Source: Penium margaritaceum (Eukaryota; Streptophyta; Zygnematophyceae; Desmidiales; Peniaceae). From it: 64,000 nucleotides of DNA. Position numbers and translations under genes: made by a program. Of this stretch, positions 45,990 to 57,716 are shown piece by piece (position 1 is the stretch's first letter; each line of letters opens with the position of its first letter). The stretch covers positions 211,955 to 275,954 of the forward strand of contig SZWC01000819.1 of assembly GCA_023375785.1 (NCBI GenBank). The letters run 5' to 3'. The notes under the pieces are model-generated. The model was not told the origin of the DNA and did not search any database. It was given only the letters and a program-made list of their open reading frames with translations.

Positions 45990-47245
45990 GTTTGCCGCTA
46001 ACGCTGATTCTGCTGATGCGCTTGATAATCAGTCCACGGTCCCATGGCAGACCTCAGAGGGAGCTGTCGGTATTGCACCCGCTGCAAAGCAGTCAGCACC
46101 AACACCGGTGATAGAAGGAGGACGCCATCTCTTGATCCATGGAGGGTGGCACTCGCGAGAGCGAGATTCGTGTGCTTCACGAGAGACTCCGCTAGCTCCA
46201 GACACGTTCTGAGTCCCCACACACATCTGTTTCCTCTTTTCCCAAGATTCCATCCTCGCATGACCTCCACCCCAACGACTTTTCTCTTCCTTATGTCTTC
46301 CCCATTTCTCATCCTTCTCATTCTGTGGTTGTTCTCCTTACAAAGCGGCAACCTAAGGATTTTCAGACACCGTCCCCACGATATGTGCGCGAGGATGGTT
46401 TTGACTGCTGGGAGATCCTTTTCCTGGTTTGGGCCACTTTAGAGGGAGTGTGGCCCTAATATCACAGTCTGTATCAGGTTATTGACCAAGCACAGGTGCT
46501 GATAGCGGCCACGGCGATGCGTAGACTCCTTTATGCTATGACACGCGAGACTGTCGTAGAAATCCGTCCATTCCTTGGAGAGGCCGGCACAGGCACAGGT
46601 GTTAATCCATGCGGGGGCAGGGATCTGACACTATCCTTGCTTGCTGCAGAGACGCACGCCACCCGCACCGTCCACATTCATGTTGTTCACTCCCTTCGTC
46701 AAGGACCTACTGAGTCTGCAGCTTACTACTGGCGGTGCGCCATGCGCATCTACACGCGCCTTGGGACCTCAGGAGGCACACAGCTTTGGGCACTCCACAG
46801 GATCATGCTCGTAGGCCGCCTTGTGTACGCAGACATTGTCACGAGGTACTGCAATGCCATGCTCGAGCCCTTTTCCACCTCCCTATAGCTCCTTCCCTGG
46901 GCGTATCAGCTTTTCCTCTAGGTGACTTCCGCCCGTGAGGCAGCCGTGGATCATCAAGAGAGTCCTCTTGCTGCAGCAGTCATTGCGTCACCACGTATGC
47001 CCCTCCAATAGTCTACTCCTCCATCCTCTGGCACAACCCCTGTTCCCTTCCACCCTGATTACCCCAACTGAGACATAGGGTGTGGCAGCAGCAACACAGG
47101 GGCAGAAGGGGAGACGGATGCGCGGTTCGGGCCAGCATCAGTCAGAGCAATAGCAGTCATTGGGTAGTAGCAGTGTATCTACTAATCATTGCTACAAGTG
47201 TGGAGACACTCATTGCTACACCGAGTGCCTGTAGTTGCTCGACTA
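45990..47245 (+). pseudogene. Element D gag
   Basis: It matches the B gag: TVVEIRPFLGEAGTGTGVNP at 46551 and on, AYYWRCAMRIYTRLGTSGGT, and a knuckle CYKCGDTHCYTEC at about 47190-47230 with the same CX2CX3HX4C spacing as B. TAG codons at 46886, 46919 and 47232 replace CAG of B. The final TAG after Leu-Asp is shared with B. Confidence 0.82.
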
Positions 47246-48805
47246 GGCGTGGATCACTCACGGGCCTCAAGCTGCACATGTGCTACAGTCTACATCGAGA
47301 AGCACATCCTTTGGACGTGCAACGACCATGACCGCATCAGTTCCCGCTTCACCACCGGCAACCAGTGGCGACCCGTACCCACGTGACCGCACCATCGCCG
47401 AGCTCCGTCACCTTCTGGCACTTCCCTTTCACGGAGGTGCCAGTGTGTCGTCACAGCCAGCTGGTTCACAGACTATTGGTTTGTCTGTTGTTGTAGCTCG
47501 TGATGACTCGTGCGGGGGGGCACAACTTGCATGTGATGCCAATGGGCCTAAAAGTACCGATTAGATTCATGAGTCCCACCTTTGTGGCCTTCGTTCTTCC
47601 TTCTCACCTGTTGTCCAAAGGGCGTCTGAGGCCGAGTGTTCTGTTGCCCATTGTACAATGACATCCACAAGTTGTGATTCTGGTGGCACTTGGATCATTG
47701 ATTCTAGTGCCACTCATCACATGACCTGTCAATGTAGTGTCTTCCTTGTTCTCGGTCCTGTTGCGTCTGTTCGTTTTGTCCGCACAGGCTCTGGTCAGTC
47801 CTTGCCGGTCTAGGGTGTTGGGGTTGTGTGCTTCGATGGCCTGTCTGCCCTCCTGTATCTTTCTGAGGTGCTTTTTGTACCTGACCTTGAGCTTAGGTTG
47901 ATTTATGTGCGTGCCTGCACATTGATGGGACTTTCAGTCGAGCACACTACAGACTCCACGACTCTGATAGCTACTGATACTCATGCCTTTGTTCTTCGTG
48001 CCTCTGTTGTGGATGATCTGTATTGTGTCTCTCGGATTTCTCCTCCTCCTCCTTGCTCCCCTTCCCCTCCAGCTAGAGTGTTTGTCACTGTCGTTCTGTC
48101 TGCTGAGCACCAACGACTTTTGCATCATCTCCTGTGTCATGTGAACTCCGACAATGTGGCGAAGCTCATTCGGACACAGCCCGCACTCGGTCATGACACG
48201 GGTTCTTTCGAGAAGTCGAACAAGACCGATTGTCTGTTCTGCGCTCAGGGTAAGATGCATCGTTGTACCTACCCAGACTCCCGTTCTCACTCACTTCGCC
48301 CTCTTGAGTTGGTCCATTCGGACCTTCTCGGTCCTCTTCGTGTCGAGTCTCCATCCGATCGGGGCAGATACGTCCTCACCCTGACTGATGACTTCACTCG
48401 GATTCCGTGGGTCTACATCCAGTGCTAGAACAGTGATGCCTCACTCGCGGTTTGCCTCTGGCTAGTTAAGGTTGAGTGTCAGTCTCGGGAAATGCTGCAA
48501 ACCTTCCGCTCAGATGGCGGCAGTGAGTTTCTTGGTGAGATGAACAATTTCTTTGCCGAGGACGGGGTGTTTCATGAGGTCTCCGCCCTTGCTACTCCTG
48601 AGCACAATGGTGTCTCTAAGCACTGGAACCGTACCATGGAGGATGCGGTTTGCGCTATGCCGTCCGAATTTGGTCTCCCAGAGTCCTTCGCCTTTGAAGG
48701 ATTCCACTACATGACGTGGGTATGGAATTGCCCCCCGCAAAGTCCCCTTCCAGACCACGTTATACCGTACGAGCATTGATTTTTTCACCGTGCTGACCTG
48801 CGTCT
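47246..48805 (+). pseudogene. Element D protease, GAG-pre-integrase and integrase
   Basis: The protease site reads WIIDSSATHHM at about 47690 (Gly to Ser). The GAG-pre-integrase part, open from 47826, has HQRLLHHLLCHVNSDNVAKL and DCLFCAQGKMHRCTYPDS. The integrase keeps VHSDLLGPLRVES, then a TAG at 48426, then TFRSDGGSEFLGEMNNFFAE and EHNGVSKHWNRTMEDAV, where the catalytic Glu of the ERWN motif is Lys. This copy could not integrate. Confidence 0.83.
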
Positions 48806-49631
48806 CGCTTGTGTCTGGGGATCCTTGACTTCTGTATGGTACACAGAGGGCCAGCAGGGGTCCAATGTCTCACAGCGGGGTCACTTGTGTGCCTTTGTAG
48901 GCATCCTTTTGCAGTCAAAGGCCTGGTATTTTTGGGACACCGCCCGTCGTCGCATCGTTGAGTCTCGCGACGAGCTCTTTTTTGAGTCTCTCACCTACTA
49001 TAACCTGACTTCGATCACGTTGATGTCCGTCACGCATATTCCTACATGTGAGGCTTCTCAATGGAATGGGGAGTCTAAGCCTGCGTTCACCTCTCGCCCG
49101 GCTGATGTGTCCGTTCGAGCCCCCTCCACTTCTTGGTCTCCGGCTCTTGATGACCGAGCCATCATCGCTGTCGGCCCTAAGGTCTCTCCAGCACAGCATG
49201 CTTCAACCCCTATTCCCTCACACCCCACAGGTACCCATGATCTTGTACCTGTGTTTGCCAGTGCCCTTGCCTCTGTGCGTGGTCCTGCCGTACCTCCTGC
49301 TCCTACTGTCACACCCTGTCCTGTGTCTCCCAAACACGCATCTCCTCACATTGCATCACCTTTAACTTTGCCCTAGCCCTCACCAGATGCGGTTGTGCCT
49401 GCTAGGTTACTCACGTGAGCCCGGCCGTCATCTTCCACCATTGGTCACCGGCATCCAGTGAGTGTCAGGTCCCACACCCAGGCACTCAACGCACAGCATC
49501 GTTAGTGGTGATCCCAGCACAAAGGCCCCAGGCCTAAGTGTCCGCACATCGAGCGTGTTTTGAGCACCTGACCTTGTGGTTGTCAGATCTAGCACTGAGG
49601 CGTGTGCACTTGCCACTGAGAGCTCTCCCTT
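48806..49631 (+). pseudogene. Element D integrase C-terminus and linker
   Basis: It reads AWYFWDTARRRIVESRDELF, FESLTYYNLTSITLMSVTHI and then a Pro/Ser/Val-rich linker with a TAG at 49374 (CAG in B) and a short deletion relative to B before RT. Confidence 0.75.
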
Positions 49632-51197
49632 ATGGCGCCTGATCCAGGCAAACTGAGGGAAGCTCTCTCATCAGAGGATACTGACACCTGGCGCGCTGCA
49701 TGCAAGGATGAGCTTCACACCATCCGTGAGCATGGATTTTACAAGCTAGTTGACCTTTCACCTGAGAAGAAGGTTCTTTACGTCAAGTGGGTCCTTTGCA
49801 AGAAAGTGAAACCGGATGGCTCACTAGAACGTCACAAGGCTCGCTTGGTTGTCAAGGGGTACTCTTTGATCGGGGGCATCAATTACACAGACACCTTTTC
49901 CCCTGTCGGCCGCATGACCTTAGCTCACGCTCTGTTCAATGTAATGGCTCTGCATGATTGGGAATTGCACCAAATGGACGTGAACAATGTGTTCCTCCTT
50001 GGCTCTATGTATGAGGAGATTTACATGGCTCAACCACCTGCCTTTGAGGACGGTGACAAGGTCTGGTGCTTGCGCAAGCCCTTGTATGGCCTTAAGCAGT
50101 CTCCTCGGTGTTGGAACGTGGAGATCATTGGCACCCTGACTCTTGCGGGATATGTACTGAGCAAGACAGATCCCTCTTTCTTTATCCGACGGATTCTTGA
50201 GTAGTTCACCGCCATCCTGGTCTATGTGGAAGACCTTCTGATTGCATCTTCTTCCATGGAGACCATGAAGGAGGCCAAGGCGGTCCTCCAGACTGCCTGT
50301 AGGATGAAGGACCTTGGTCGTACAGCGGTATTTCTTGGCATGGAGGTCGCGCGAGACCGCAGAGGTCAGAAACTACTACTACATCAGGCCCGGTACACAC
50401 GTGTTGTTGGTGAGTGGTTCGGTGACCTCCTTGGCGTAGTGCCTACGCCCTCTGTACCTCTCACTCCTAACGGGCATGACCCTAAAGGTGGACAAACCCA
50501 CAAAGCTAGGGGAGACAGTGGATGTGACCTTGTACCTAAGTGTCATCGGATCTCTTATGTACTTGGCCATGACCACACGCCCCGACATGGCCATCCCCGT
50601 CAACCTCAAAGTACAGTTGTCGCAGGCTCCACGTGCTAGAGCCCTTAATGCAGCTGTGCAAGTGGTGTTGTACGTGGTGTCCACACCGTACCTTAGACTT
50701 AGCTTTCGCCGGTAGTGTTTGGTGGTTCTTGACGGCTACACTGATAGCGAATGCGCCTGGAGTGTAGATGGACGCAGTCGCACCGGTTACATGTTCCTAC
50801 TTGGTGGTACCGTTGTGTCTTTGCATAGCAAGAAGCAAGGCTGCATTGCACGTATCTCATTGGAGGAAGAGTATGTTGCTTTGGGTGCAAGGGCTATTGA
50901 GGCAGCGTGGCTGCAACGCCTGTTCCTTGAGCTGGGTCAGTCAGTACCTGCCATTGTGTTACGTTGTGACAACCAGAGTGCCCTTGCCATTGGGGAGAGC
51001 TCTAGCGTCCGTTACGCTTGCACAAAGCACATTGTGGTTGAGCATCACATTATGCATGATCTAGTGGAGCGACACATGATCTAGTGGGTTGGCACTGACA
51101 TGTAACGTGCTAACTTCTTGGTGAAGGCACTTGCACGCGGGAAGTTTCTGGTGGCCATTCATTCTGTTGGATTTCGCACCTTCCCTGAGAGTGGTTG
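49632..51197 (+). pseudogene. Element D reverse transcriptase and RNase H
   Basis: The frame 49632-50204 gives LREALSSEDTDTWRAACKDE, YTDTFSPVGRMTLAHALFNV, HQMDVNNVFLLGSMYEEIYM and LYGLKQSPRCWN. A TAG follows, and the catalytic box then reads VYVEDLL (about 50222), with the first Asp of YVDD changed to Glu. After a frameshift near 50480 comes the connection, then RNase H with CDNQSALAIGESSSVRYACT. TAG codons at 50713, 51083 and 51104 lie in RNase H. It ends with the same Glu-Ser-Gly-stop as its relatives. Confidence 0.85.
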
Positions 51198-51305
51198 AGT
51201 GTGGGGTGTGTCTGTGTCTGTGTCATGACTGTTTTTGCACTCGTTGTTGTACTCGTTCTAGTACTGTACGTGTATGGACTTGCGTACCATCGGGTCATGG
51301 GGGAA

Positions 51306-51949
51306 TGCTGTGATTTGTGACGTTCCTGTTGACCTCTACAGTTTACTATGACCACTCCACCGTGTCCATGCCCGTGCAAATCCTTGATGTGGACCAAGGT
51401 GGTACTGGTACAACGTTTGATGGTGGACTACCAGCTTAGAGCTGACCGACGACCGTCCTAGAGCTCTGGACGCCGTCTGGGGCCTCCTGTAATTTTCCTG
51501 TAGCATGTAGGAGTTTATCGGTGGACTGGCTGTGGGCCTGATTTGAATTTTTTTGCATTGTGTGTCTACCGTTTGATGCCAGATACATGCATGTATCCAG
51601 TCATAGCGTCTGGCTTAAGACTTGGCATGTCTAGGTTCAGACGGCGTAGCATTCTGACATGTCTACGCTGAGTTACGGCCAAAACAGTGGATTTGGGCCG
51701 GTTTTAGGACAGACCTTGTGCAGCAGCGTGCGACACCCGTCGTACGACACGGCAGGTACTTATGCCATAGACCTGTAACTTGTTATTTCTCCCTGCAAAT
51801 GCTATTGAAGCATTCTGACACTTTGACTCGTGTCTCCTAGCCAGACCCTTGCCGTTATGTGTACGACTTGTGACTGTAGTCACTGTTTGACCACAAAATG
51901 ATGCCTAGTCAGTGGTTGTGTTTCTAGGAAGCTTCCATGCATCTTCTCA
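51306..51949 (+). repeat. 3' LTR of element D
   Basis: It starts TGCTGTGATTTG after the tract CATGGGGGAA and ends CTTCTCA, 644 bp. It aligns with the B LTR but is clearly diverged. An inverted LTR fragment of element E follows at once. Confidence 0.87.
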
Positions 51950-52327
51950 GTCCCAGAAAGTGTCCACAACTCTGGGAAAATCGTCGGTCAGCTCCAAGCT
52001 GGAAGTCCGCCACCAGACGATGCACCGGTACCACCTGGGTCCGCATCAGGGACCTACACGGGCATGGACACGACCGAGTGGTCACAGTAAACTTTACAGG
52101 TCGACAGGAACGTCATAAATCACAACACTGCACCATGACCCGGCGGCACGCATGTCCATACACGTGCGCTACTGAAACGAGTGCAAGAACAAGTACACAA
52201 ACAATCGTGACACAGACATTGACATACCCAGCACTCAACCACTCTCAGGCAAGGGGCAAAGCTCAACAGAACGAATAGCCACCAAAAACTTGCGGCATGC
52301 TAGTGCCTTCGTCAAGAAGTCAACACG
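51950..52327 (-). mobile_element. Element E, left part (LTR fragment and RNase H tail)
   Basis: On the minus strand the RNase H tail FLTKALACRKFLVAI (52320-52240) is followed by a short 3' stretch and then a B-family LTR start, TGTTGTGATTTATG at 52127, which continues for 178 bp to the D junction. It ends at ACACG, the target of element F, and continues at 58369. Confidence 0.82.
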
Positions 52328-52980
52328 TGTTGAGATAGTATGCACCTTGTCCACTGCCTAGCTGGCTAGCCACACATACAGACAATGCATGCACTGCTCT
52401 ATGGAGTACGATCCATTGGTCTGTTCTGAGATGGGTCAGGAATGCACTGCCCATAATGGGTATGTCCCCTATGGCTCATCATAAGAATCATACCTTTTTT
52501 GGCTTGGTTGAATAGGCACCGGAGTCTCAAATGAGAGGTTGCGGGTTCAAACCCTGCGACGGCCAAAATTTTCTTTGTGGCCCAAACTGGGACAGGAAGC
52601 TTCTAGGCAGCTTATTAGAGCCTTCCTTGAGGATGAGACTTGGCGGTCTAAGGACACGCCAAGTAGGACTGTAGGTTGAGGTTGGCTCCAGTGGAGCCAG
52701 TAAAGCAGAACCTTTAGTAAAGCTCTGCAAGTATAAAAGCCTGTACCTTGCATGCATCCATTTACAATTCTTGCCTTTGAGACTCCTCACAGAGTGTCCA
52801 ACCAAAGGTAGACACTAAAGACCAACATACGGACTTCGTGAGGTTGCAAACCAAACGAACTTAGAGTGTGAATCCCTCGTTCGAGGGTGATATGTTATCT
52901 TGGTTGCAATACCAAGAGCGGTTGGCGGCCTCCCATGTCTGGACTCGTTTTCTAGACCGTTGCTATCCGGTGCATTCACA
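52328..52980 (+). repeat. 5' LTR of element F
   Basis: It aligns from end to end with 57717-58368. It carries a TATAAAA box at 52732-52738 for Pol II transcription and, upstream of it, a tRNA-like Pol III unit. Confidence 0.93.
52497..52572 (+). promoter_or_regulatory. tRNA-like Pol III unit in the F 5' LTR
   Basis: An A box TGGTTGAATAGG (52505-52516) fits TRGYNNARNNGG exactly. A B box GGTTCAAACC (52544-52553) lies in a possible T-arm (GCGGG stem, TTCAAAC loop, CCTGC stem). TTTTGGC (52497-52503) can pair with GCCAAAA (52562-52568), and a TTTT terminator follows at 52569-52572. This is the arrangement of a tRNA gene or SINE head. The cloverleaf is not canonical, so it is called tRNA-like. Confidence 0.7.
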
Positions 52981-52982
52981 AA

Positions 52983-52999
52983 GGGTTATGGGGCCACAC
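52983..52999 (+). other. Half-tRNA-type primer binding site of element F
   Basis: GGGTTATGGGGCCACAC starts two bases after the LTR. It is complementary, with one mismatch, to the anticodon arm of plant initiator Met tRNA (GTGGGCCCATAACCC). Such internal priming is established for Drosophila copia and yeast Ty5. Element G has the exact form. Confidence 0.75.
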
Positions 53000-53412
53000 T
53001 TTTGGTTCTATGGCACGCGTCCTAGACTGACTAGCGCGTGGTCTTGCAGGGTACACAGGTACAACAGGGACACGACCATCGGATAGCTCCATTTGCTCCA
53101 TCGGCTCCATCGGCTTCTTCAGGTAGGGTGCACGCACGTGGCGGACTAGGGGACGAGGAACAGCTTTGTCCATGTTGGACAAGACCCTCAAGCCCCAACG
53201 GGATTAAGCTCTACCCCTTTTTAGAAGGTGGTACGACCCCGAGTCCGTTCTCTCACGACGGCACCATCGCCTCAGGCGATCATCGGCCGGAGGGGTATGC
53301 AACGAAACCAACTGCACCTTTGACAATGGTCGCAGTCCGCAGCCTCATCAGCCTCATCAGCCTCAAAGAAGCAGAGTAGTAGTGAAGCAGAGAAGACAAG
53401 CAACCGCAGGAA
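53000..53412 (+). other. Element F leader
   Basis: It has short 9-bp repeats (GCTCCATCG at about 53086-53112 and AGCCTCATC at 53340-53362). Element G has a similar 9-bp repeat in its leader. No gene is seen. Confidence 0.5.
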
Positions 53413-54299
53413 ATGGCGGATCCGACTCAAGCCCACCTTGAGACGTGTATGTCCAAATTCACAGGGACAGGTTTTCCCTCGTGGAAATGGCAGTTTGAGA
53501 TTGTCATGAACGTGCGTGGCTACCTTGACATCCTAAAAGGGACCAAGAAAGCACCCGCCGATGCGACGGTGATGACGTATGCAGTTGACCTCGCAGCATG
53601 GACGATGAAGAACAACATGGCTCTTGCCATTCTTGTGATGTCCATCAACGAGACTAAACACTTTCACATCAGAGGATGCACGTTGGCTGCCGAGGCCTAT
53701 ACAAAGCTTTCACGCGTGCATCTATCAAATGCCCTAGCAAACCGACTCTTCATCTTCCAAAAGTTGATGTCCATGAGGGTGAGCGAAGGAGAATCGATAC
53801 CTGCATTTTTGCAGTCATTCGACAACGTGCTGCAGGAGGTCCAGCAAATGGAATGAAATCTCGACTCCAACATGCGTGCCATGATCCTTCTAATGGCGCT
53901 GCCGGAAAATTGGGGGTCCTTGATCACCGTATTTGGCAGTTGGAAGGAGGCAGATCTGACGTACAAGGCTCTCGTTGAACTCGTCCGCAACGAGTCCATG
54001 CGACGCAGTGGCAGTGAGGTAAACATCTCAGCCTTTGCCTCTCGCTTCAGTGGACAAGGTGCAAGCTCTCGCTCCAGTCAAGGCAACAGCGGAAGCGGTG
54101 GCGGTGGAGGGAAAAGCAATGGTGGCGGGACAAGTATCAAGAAGCCCGGCAACTGTCACAACTGTGGCAGGGCTGGGCACTGGGCTAGGGACTGCCGTAG
54201 TCCCAAGAAAGAAGACGGGAACAAAGGTGGAAAGGAGAAGAAGGAGCTCACCAACATGATGGCTAGGGGGCTGCCCATGAAGGGCGTAGCGATCCTTAG
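53413..54299 (+). pseudogene. Element F gag (UBN2 type, CCHC)
   Basis: It starts MADPTQAHLETCMSKFTGTG, then FPSWKWQFEIVMNVRGYLDI, the UBN2-like capsid start. A TGA at 53854 replaces the Trp present in G (QMNWDL). The frame reopens with LDSNMRAMILLMALPENWGS, a Gly/Ser-rich basic stretch, and the knuckle CHNCGRAGHWARDC at about 54155-54195. A frameshift at about 54300 follows RPGA, separating it from the protease. Confidence 0.88.
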
Positions 54300-56140
54300 G
54301 CCCGGGGCATTGTCCTTGACTCGGGCACCAACCACCACTCATCAAAAGAGAAGGGTGGATTTGTCTCGATGGCCAAATCTGTCATGCGCATCAAGTGTGC
54401 AAACGACAGCGTTCTCCAAGCCATGGGCGAAGGGGACAAGGTGATCATGTTCAACGTGAACGGTGCAGAGAAGGCGGTCAGCCTTCAAAAGGTGGTTTAC
54501 ATGCCGTCCTTCACAGCCAACTTGCTGTCCGTCTCACAAATCACCGACAACAACATGACAGTGGTGTTCACCAACAAGGAAGCGGTAACCCTATAAAACG
54601 AGGACATCCAGATTTTGTAGACCAAAGATGACCTCATGCTTCAAGTTCCAAGAGTCGACGGCCTCTATGTGCTTCAAACCAAAGTGAAGAAGGCGTCGGA
54701 TGAGGGACTCGCATTTACCACCAAGATAGTGGCACCGGAGCGAAAGGATGCACCACCCGCAACAGTTGCGGCCGCCACATCAACCAAGGACACTGATGCT
54801 GACCAGTGGCACCGTCAATTTGGCCATGTGGCCAACAGCACACTGCAGAAGATGCAAGAGCAAGAGGAAGTCCGCGGAATGGAAGGGTGCACCACGAAGC
54901 ATGGAAAAGGGTGTACATTGAATGAACCATGCCTCCAAGCAAAGACAAAGAAGAAGCCGTTTGGGAGAGGAGGTCAACGAGCAGAGCATGTCTTAGAACT
55001 GATACACACTGACATGTGTTGACCCTTCCGCACACCATCTTACGGAGGAAGCAAGTACTTCCTGACCTTCATTGACGATCACAGTCGCAAGTCGTGGATC
55101 TACTTGCTCAAAACAAAGGAAGAGGTCAAGGAGAATCTCCTCGAGTTTGTCGCCATGGCGGACCGGCAAACGTCCAAGAAAGTGAAGACCCTCCGAAGTG
55201 ACAACACGGGTGAGTATGAGGCATGCAAGCCTTGGCTCAAGCATCATGGCATCCGCCATGAGCAAACCACCCCTTACAACCCCCAAAGCAATGGCGTTGC
55301 CGAGAGGATGAACCAGACCCTACTCGATATGGTGCGAAGCATGCTCTTCAACGCCAATCTCCCACCTTGCTTTTGGGCTAAAGCAGCAACAACGGCTTGC
55401 TACCTCTTGAACCTCACACCAGCGACCGCCTTGCAGAAGTGTGGAAAGGAGCATGACAAGCAGCTGAAGACCCCACAAGAAGCATGGTCGGGAAAGCAAC
55501 CTAACGCATCTCATCTGAAGGTGTTTGGGTCAACTGCATGGGTGAAGACCCAGTCGAGAGATGGTGGAGGCAAGCTTGATGCATGTTCCAGCAAGTGCGT
55601 CATGGTTGGGTACGACACATCACACAAAGCCTATCGGCTTTGGGACCATGTAGCAGGCAAGCTTGTGAGGAGCTGGGACGTCGTGTTTGATGAATGCACC
55701 ATTGAAAAGGGAGAGCTACTGGACGCGAACCTCGCTCCCAAAGCGGGAGGGTGGATAGTGTTGCTTGAGTCCGTAGACCAAGCACCCAACAACTAGCTGG
55801 CTTTGCCAGTAGGTGGTGGGAATGGGAGAGTAGCTGTGGAGGATGATGCAGCATCTGACATGGACGCAGATACCGAGGCGTCCGGGGCTTCCGAGTCTGA
55901 CTTGGAGTCTGACAAATTTTCTGACAATGACGACGACGGCAAACCACCACCTGTGGAAGCACCAGCACCAAAGCAAGAAGCCGCACCACTACCCCGACAC
56001 AGTTTGCAACCAAAAAGAGCACCTTTGCGGTATGAGGATGATTGGACCGGCCTTAGCTGGTCGTGCATGGCTCAGGGAGAGCCATCCATAGTGGCGGAGG
56101 CAATGAATGGCTTAGATGCGGCCAAGTGGAAGAGACAGTG
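54300..56140 (+). pseudogene. Element F protease, integrase and linker
   Basis: The protease Asp-Ser-Gly-Thr site is in the shifted frame at about 54315; VVYMPSFTANLLSVSQITDN follows. TAA at 54594 and TAG at 54618 interrupt it, both at likely Gln positions. The GAG-pre-integrase part has DQWHRQFGHVANSTLQKMQE. The integrase has HTDMC then a TGA (Gly in G), FIDDHSRKSWIYLLKTKEEV, RSDNTGEYEACKPWLKHHGI and SNGVAERMNQTLL, so the catalytic D, D and E remain. An acidic linker (DMDADTEASGASESDLESDK) follows a TAG at 55794. Confidence 0.87.
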
Positions 56141-57655
56141 GATAGCGAGCTTGTGTCCATTGCCGAGAACAGCACGTGGGTGCTCGTGGATAGACCCGAC
56201 AAGGCCCACGTGGTGGGATCCAAGTGGGTCCTCTAAGTGAAGAAGAAGCAAGACGACAGCATCCACAAGTTCAAGGCAAGGGTAGTGGCTAAGGGGTTCT
56301 CTCAACGCCCGAGCTCCAAGTACGATGAGACGTTCGCACCCGTCGTGACCTTTGCCTCCATCCGCTCTCTCCTTGGCATTGCTGCCGCAAAGGACCTGGA
56401 GATGTACCAGATGGATGTCAGGACAGCTTTCCTTTATGGGAAGCTTGACAAGGAAGTGTTGATGGAGGTGCAAGAAGGAGTCAAAGCTCCCAAGGGCAAG
56501 GTGTGCAAGTTGGTGAAAGCGCTCTACGGGCTGAAAGAGGCCCCAAGGATGTAGTACAAAGAGATGGACGGTTTCATGACCGGCCTCTCTTTTGCGCATT
56601 GCCACAATGACCCGAGCATGTACGTGCGCGATGATGGGAGAGGGTTGATGCTGGTTGCGCTGTACGTGGATGATCTGATCATCTGCTCGTCTTCGGTCGA
56701 GGTGCTGGATGAGCTGGAGTCTGACCTCATCAAAAGGTTCAAGATGAAAGACATGGGTCCTCTTGAGTACTACCTCGGGATTGCCATCCACCGCCACTGG
56801 GTAGAAGGCACCATCGAACTCAACCAAACCAAATGCATCGGTGAGGTTCTACAACGCTACCACATGGAAGACTGCAAACCTGTCAGCACCCAAATGACGA
56901 CCGATACAAAGCTGAAGGCCTCCATGTCGCCAAGCAACGAAGCAGAACAAAGGGAGATGCAGGACATCCCCTACCAGTCCGCCGTGGGTAGCATCATGTA
57001 CGCCATAGTAGGGACCCGTCCGGACATCTGCTATGCTGTGGGACAAGTGAGCAGATTCGTGGCCAACCCTGGGCCACAACATTGGCAGGCAGTCAAGCGC
57101 ATCTTGCACTACCTACAAAAGACACATCACATGGGCCTCGTCCTTGGAGGCCAAGACGGAACGGACCCCCTTCGCCTGAAGTGCTACACCGACGCTGACT
57201 GGGGAGGAAATCTTGACGACAGGAAATCCACCTCTGGATACGTGTGCATCTTGAATGGCGCTGCCATCTCATGGGCCAGCAGGAAGCAGGATTGTGTTTT
57301 TGTATCCACGGCTGAGGCAGTGTACGTTGCTTTGTTTGAGGTGTGCAAGGGGACTCAATGGCTGCGTAGCCTGCTTGGCCAAATGACAGTGCCACAGAAG
57401 GATGCCCTGGTCATAAATGTGGAAAACATGAGTGCCATCTCGATGGCTGTAGAAGAGATCATCTCCCGGCGAACGAAGCACATCGACATACGTTACCACT
57501 ACTCACGTGACCTGGTCATGAAGAACGTGGTGGACTTGCGGCACTGCGGAACGAAGAGCATGCTTGCTGACTGCATGACCAAGCCGTTGGAGAGCGACTT
57601 GCACTATGCAGACATTCGTGGATTCGGCATGAGGAGTGCGGCAGAAGAAGGGTGA
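56141..57655 (+). pseudogene. Element F reverse transcriptase and RNase H
   Basis: After a frameshift at about 56140-56237 the RT reads FKARVVAKGFSQRPSSKYDE, TFAPVVTFASIRSLLGIAAA, YQMDVRTAFLYGKLDKEVLM and LYGLKEAPRM, then a TAG (56552) where G has Trp. The 363-residue frame 56564-57655 holds the intact catalytic LYVDDLIICSSS, the connection, and RNase H with CYTDADWGGNLDDRKSTSGY, STAEAVYVALFEVCKGTQWL, NMSAISMAVEEIISRRTKHI and MTKPLESDLHYADIRGFGMR. RT and RNase H look intact apart from the break at its front. Confidence 0.9.
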
Positions 57656-57716
57656 TCCCTAAGGCATTAATGGAGCCCAGTAAGCGACACATGGACAGAG
57701 GTGCAAGGGAGAGATT

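Larger units (their letters stand above)
45990..51949 (+). mobile_element. Copia element D, B-family, 5' truncated
   Basis: D follows element B domain by domain, with gag from the QSTVPWQTSEGAVGI segment on, through to an intact 3' LTR. Its gag start, leader and 5' LTR are missing; the break lies at the A4 junction. It has many stops, at least six of them TAG where B has CAG. Confidence 0.87.
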
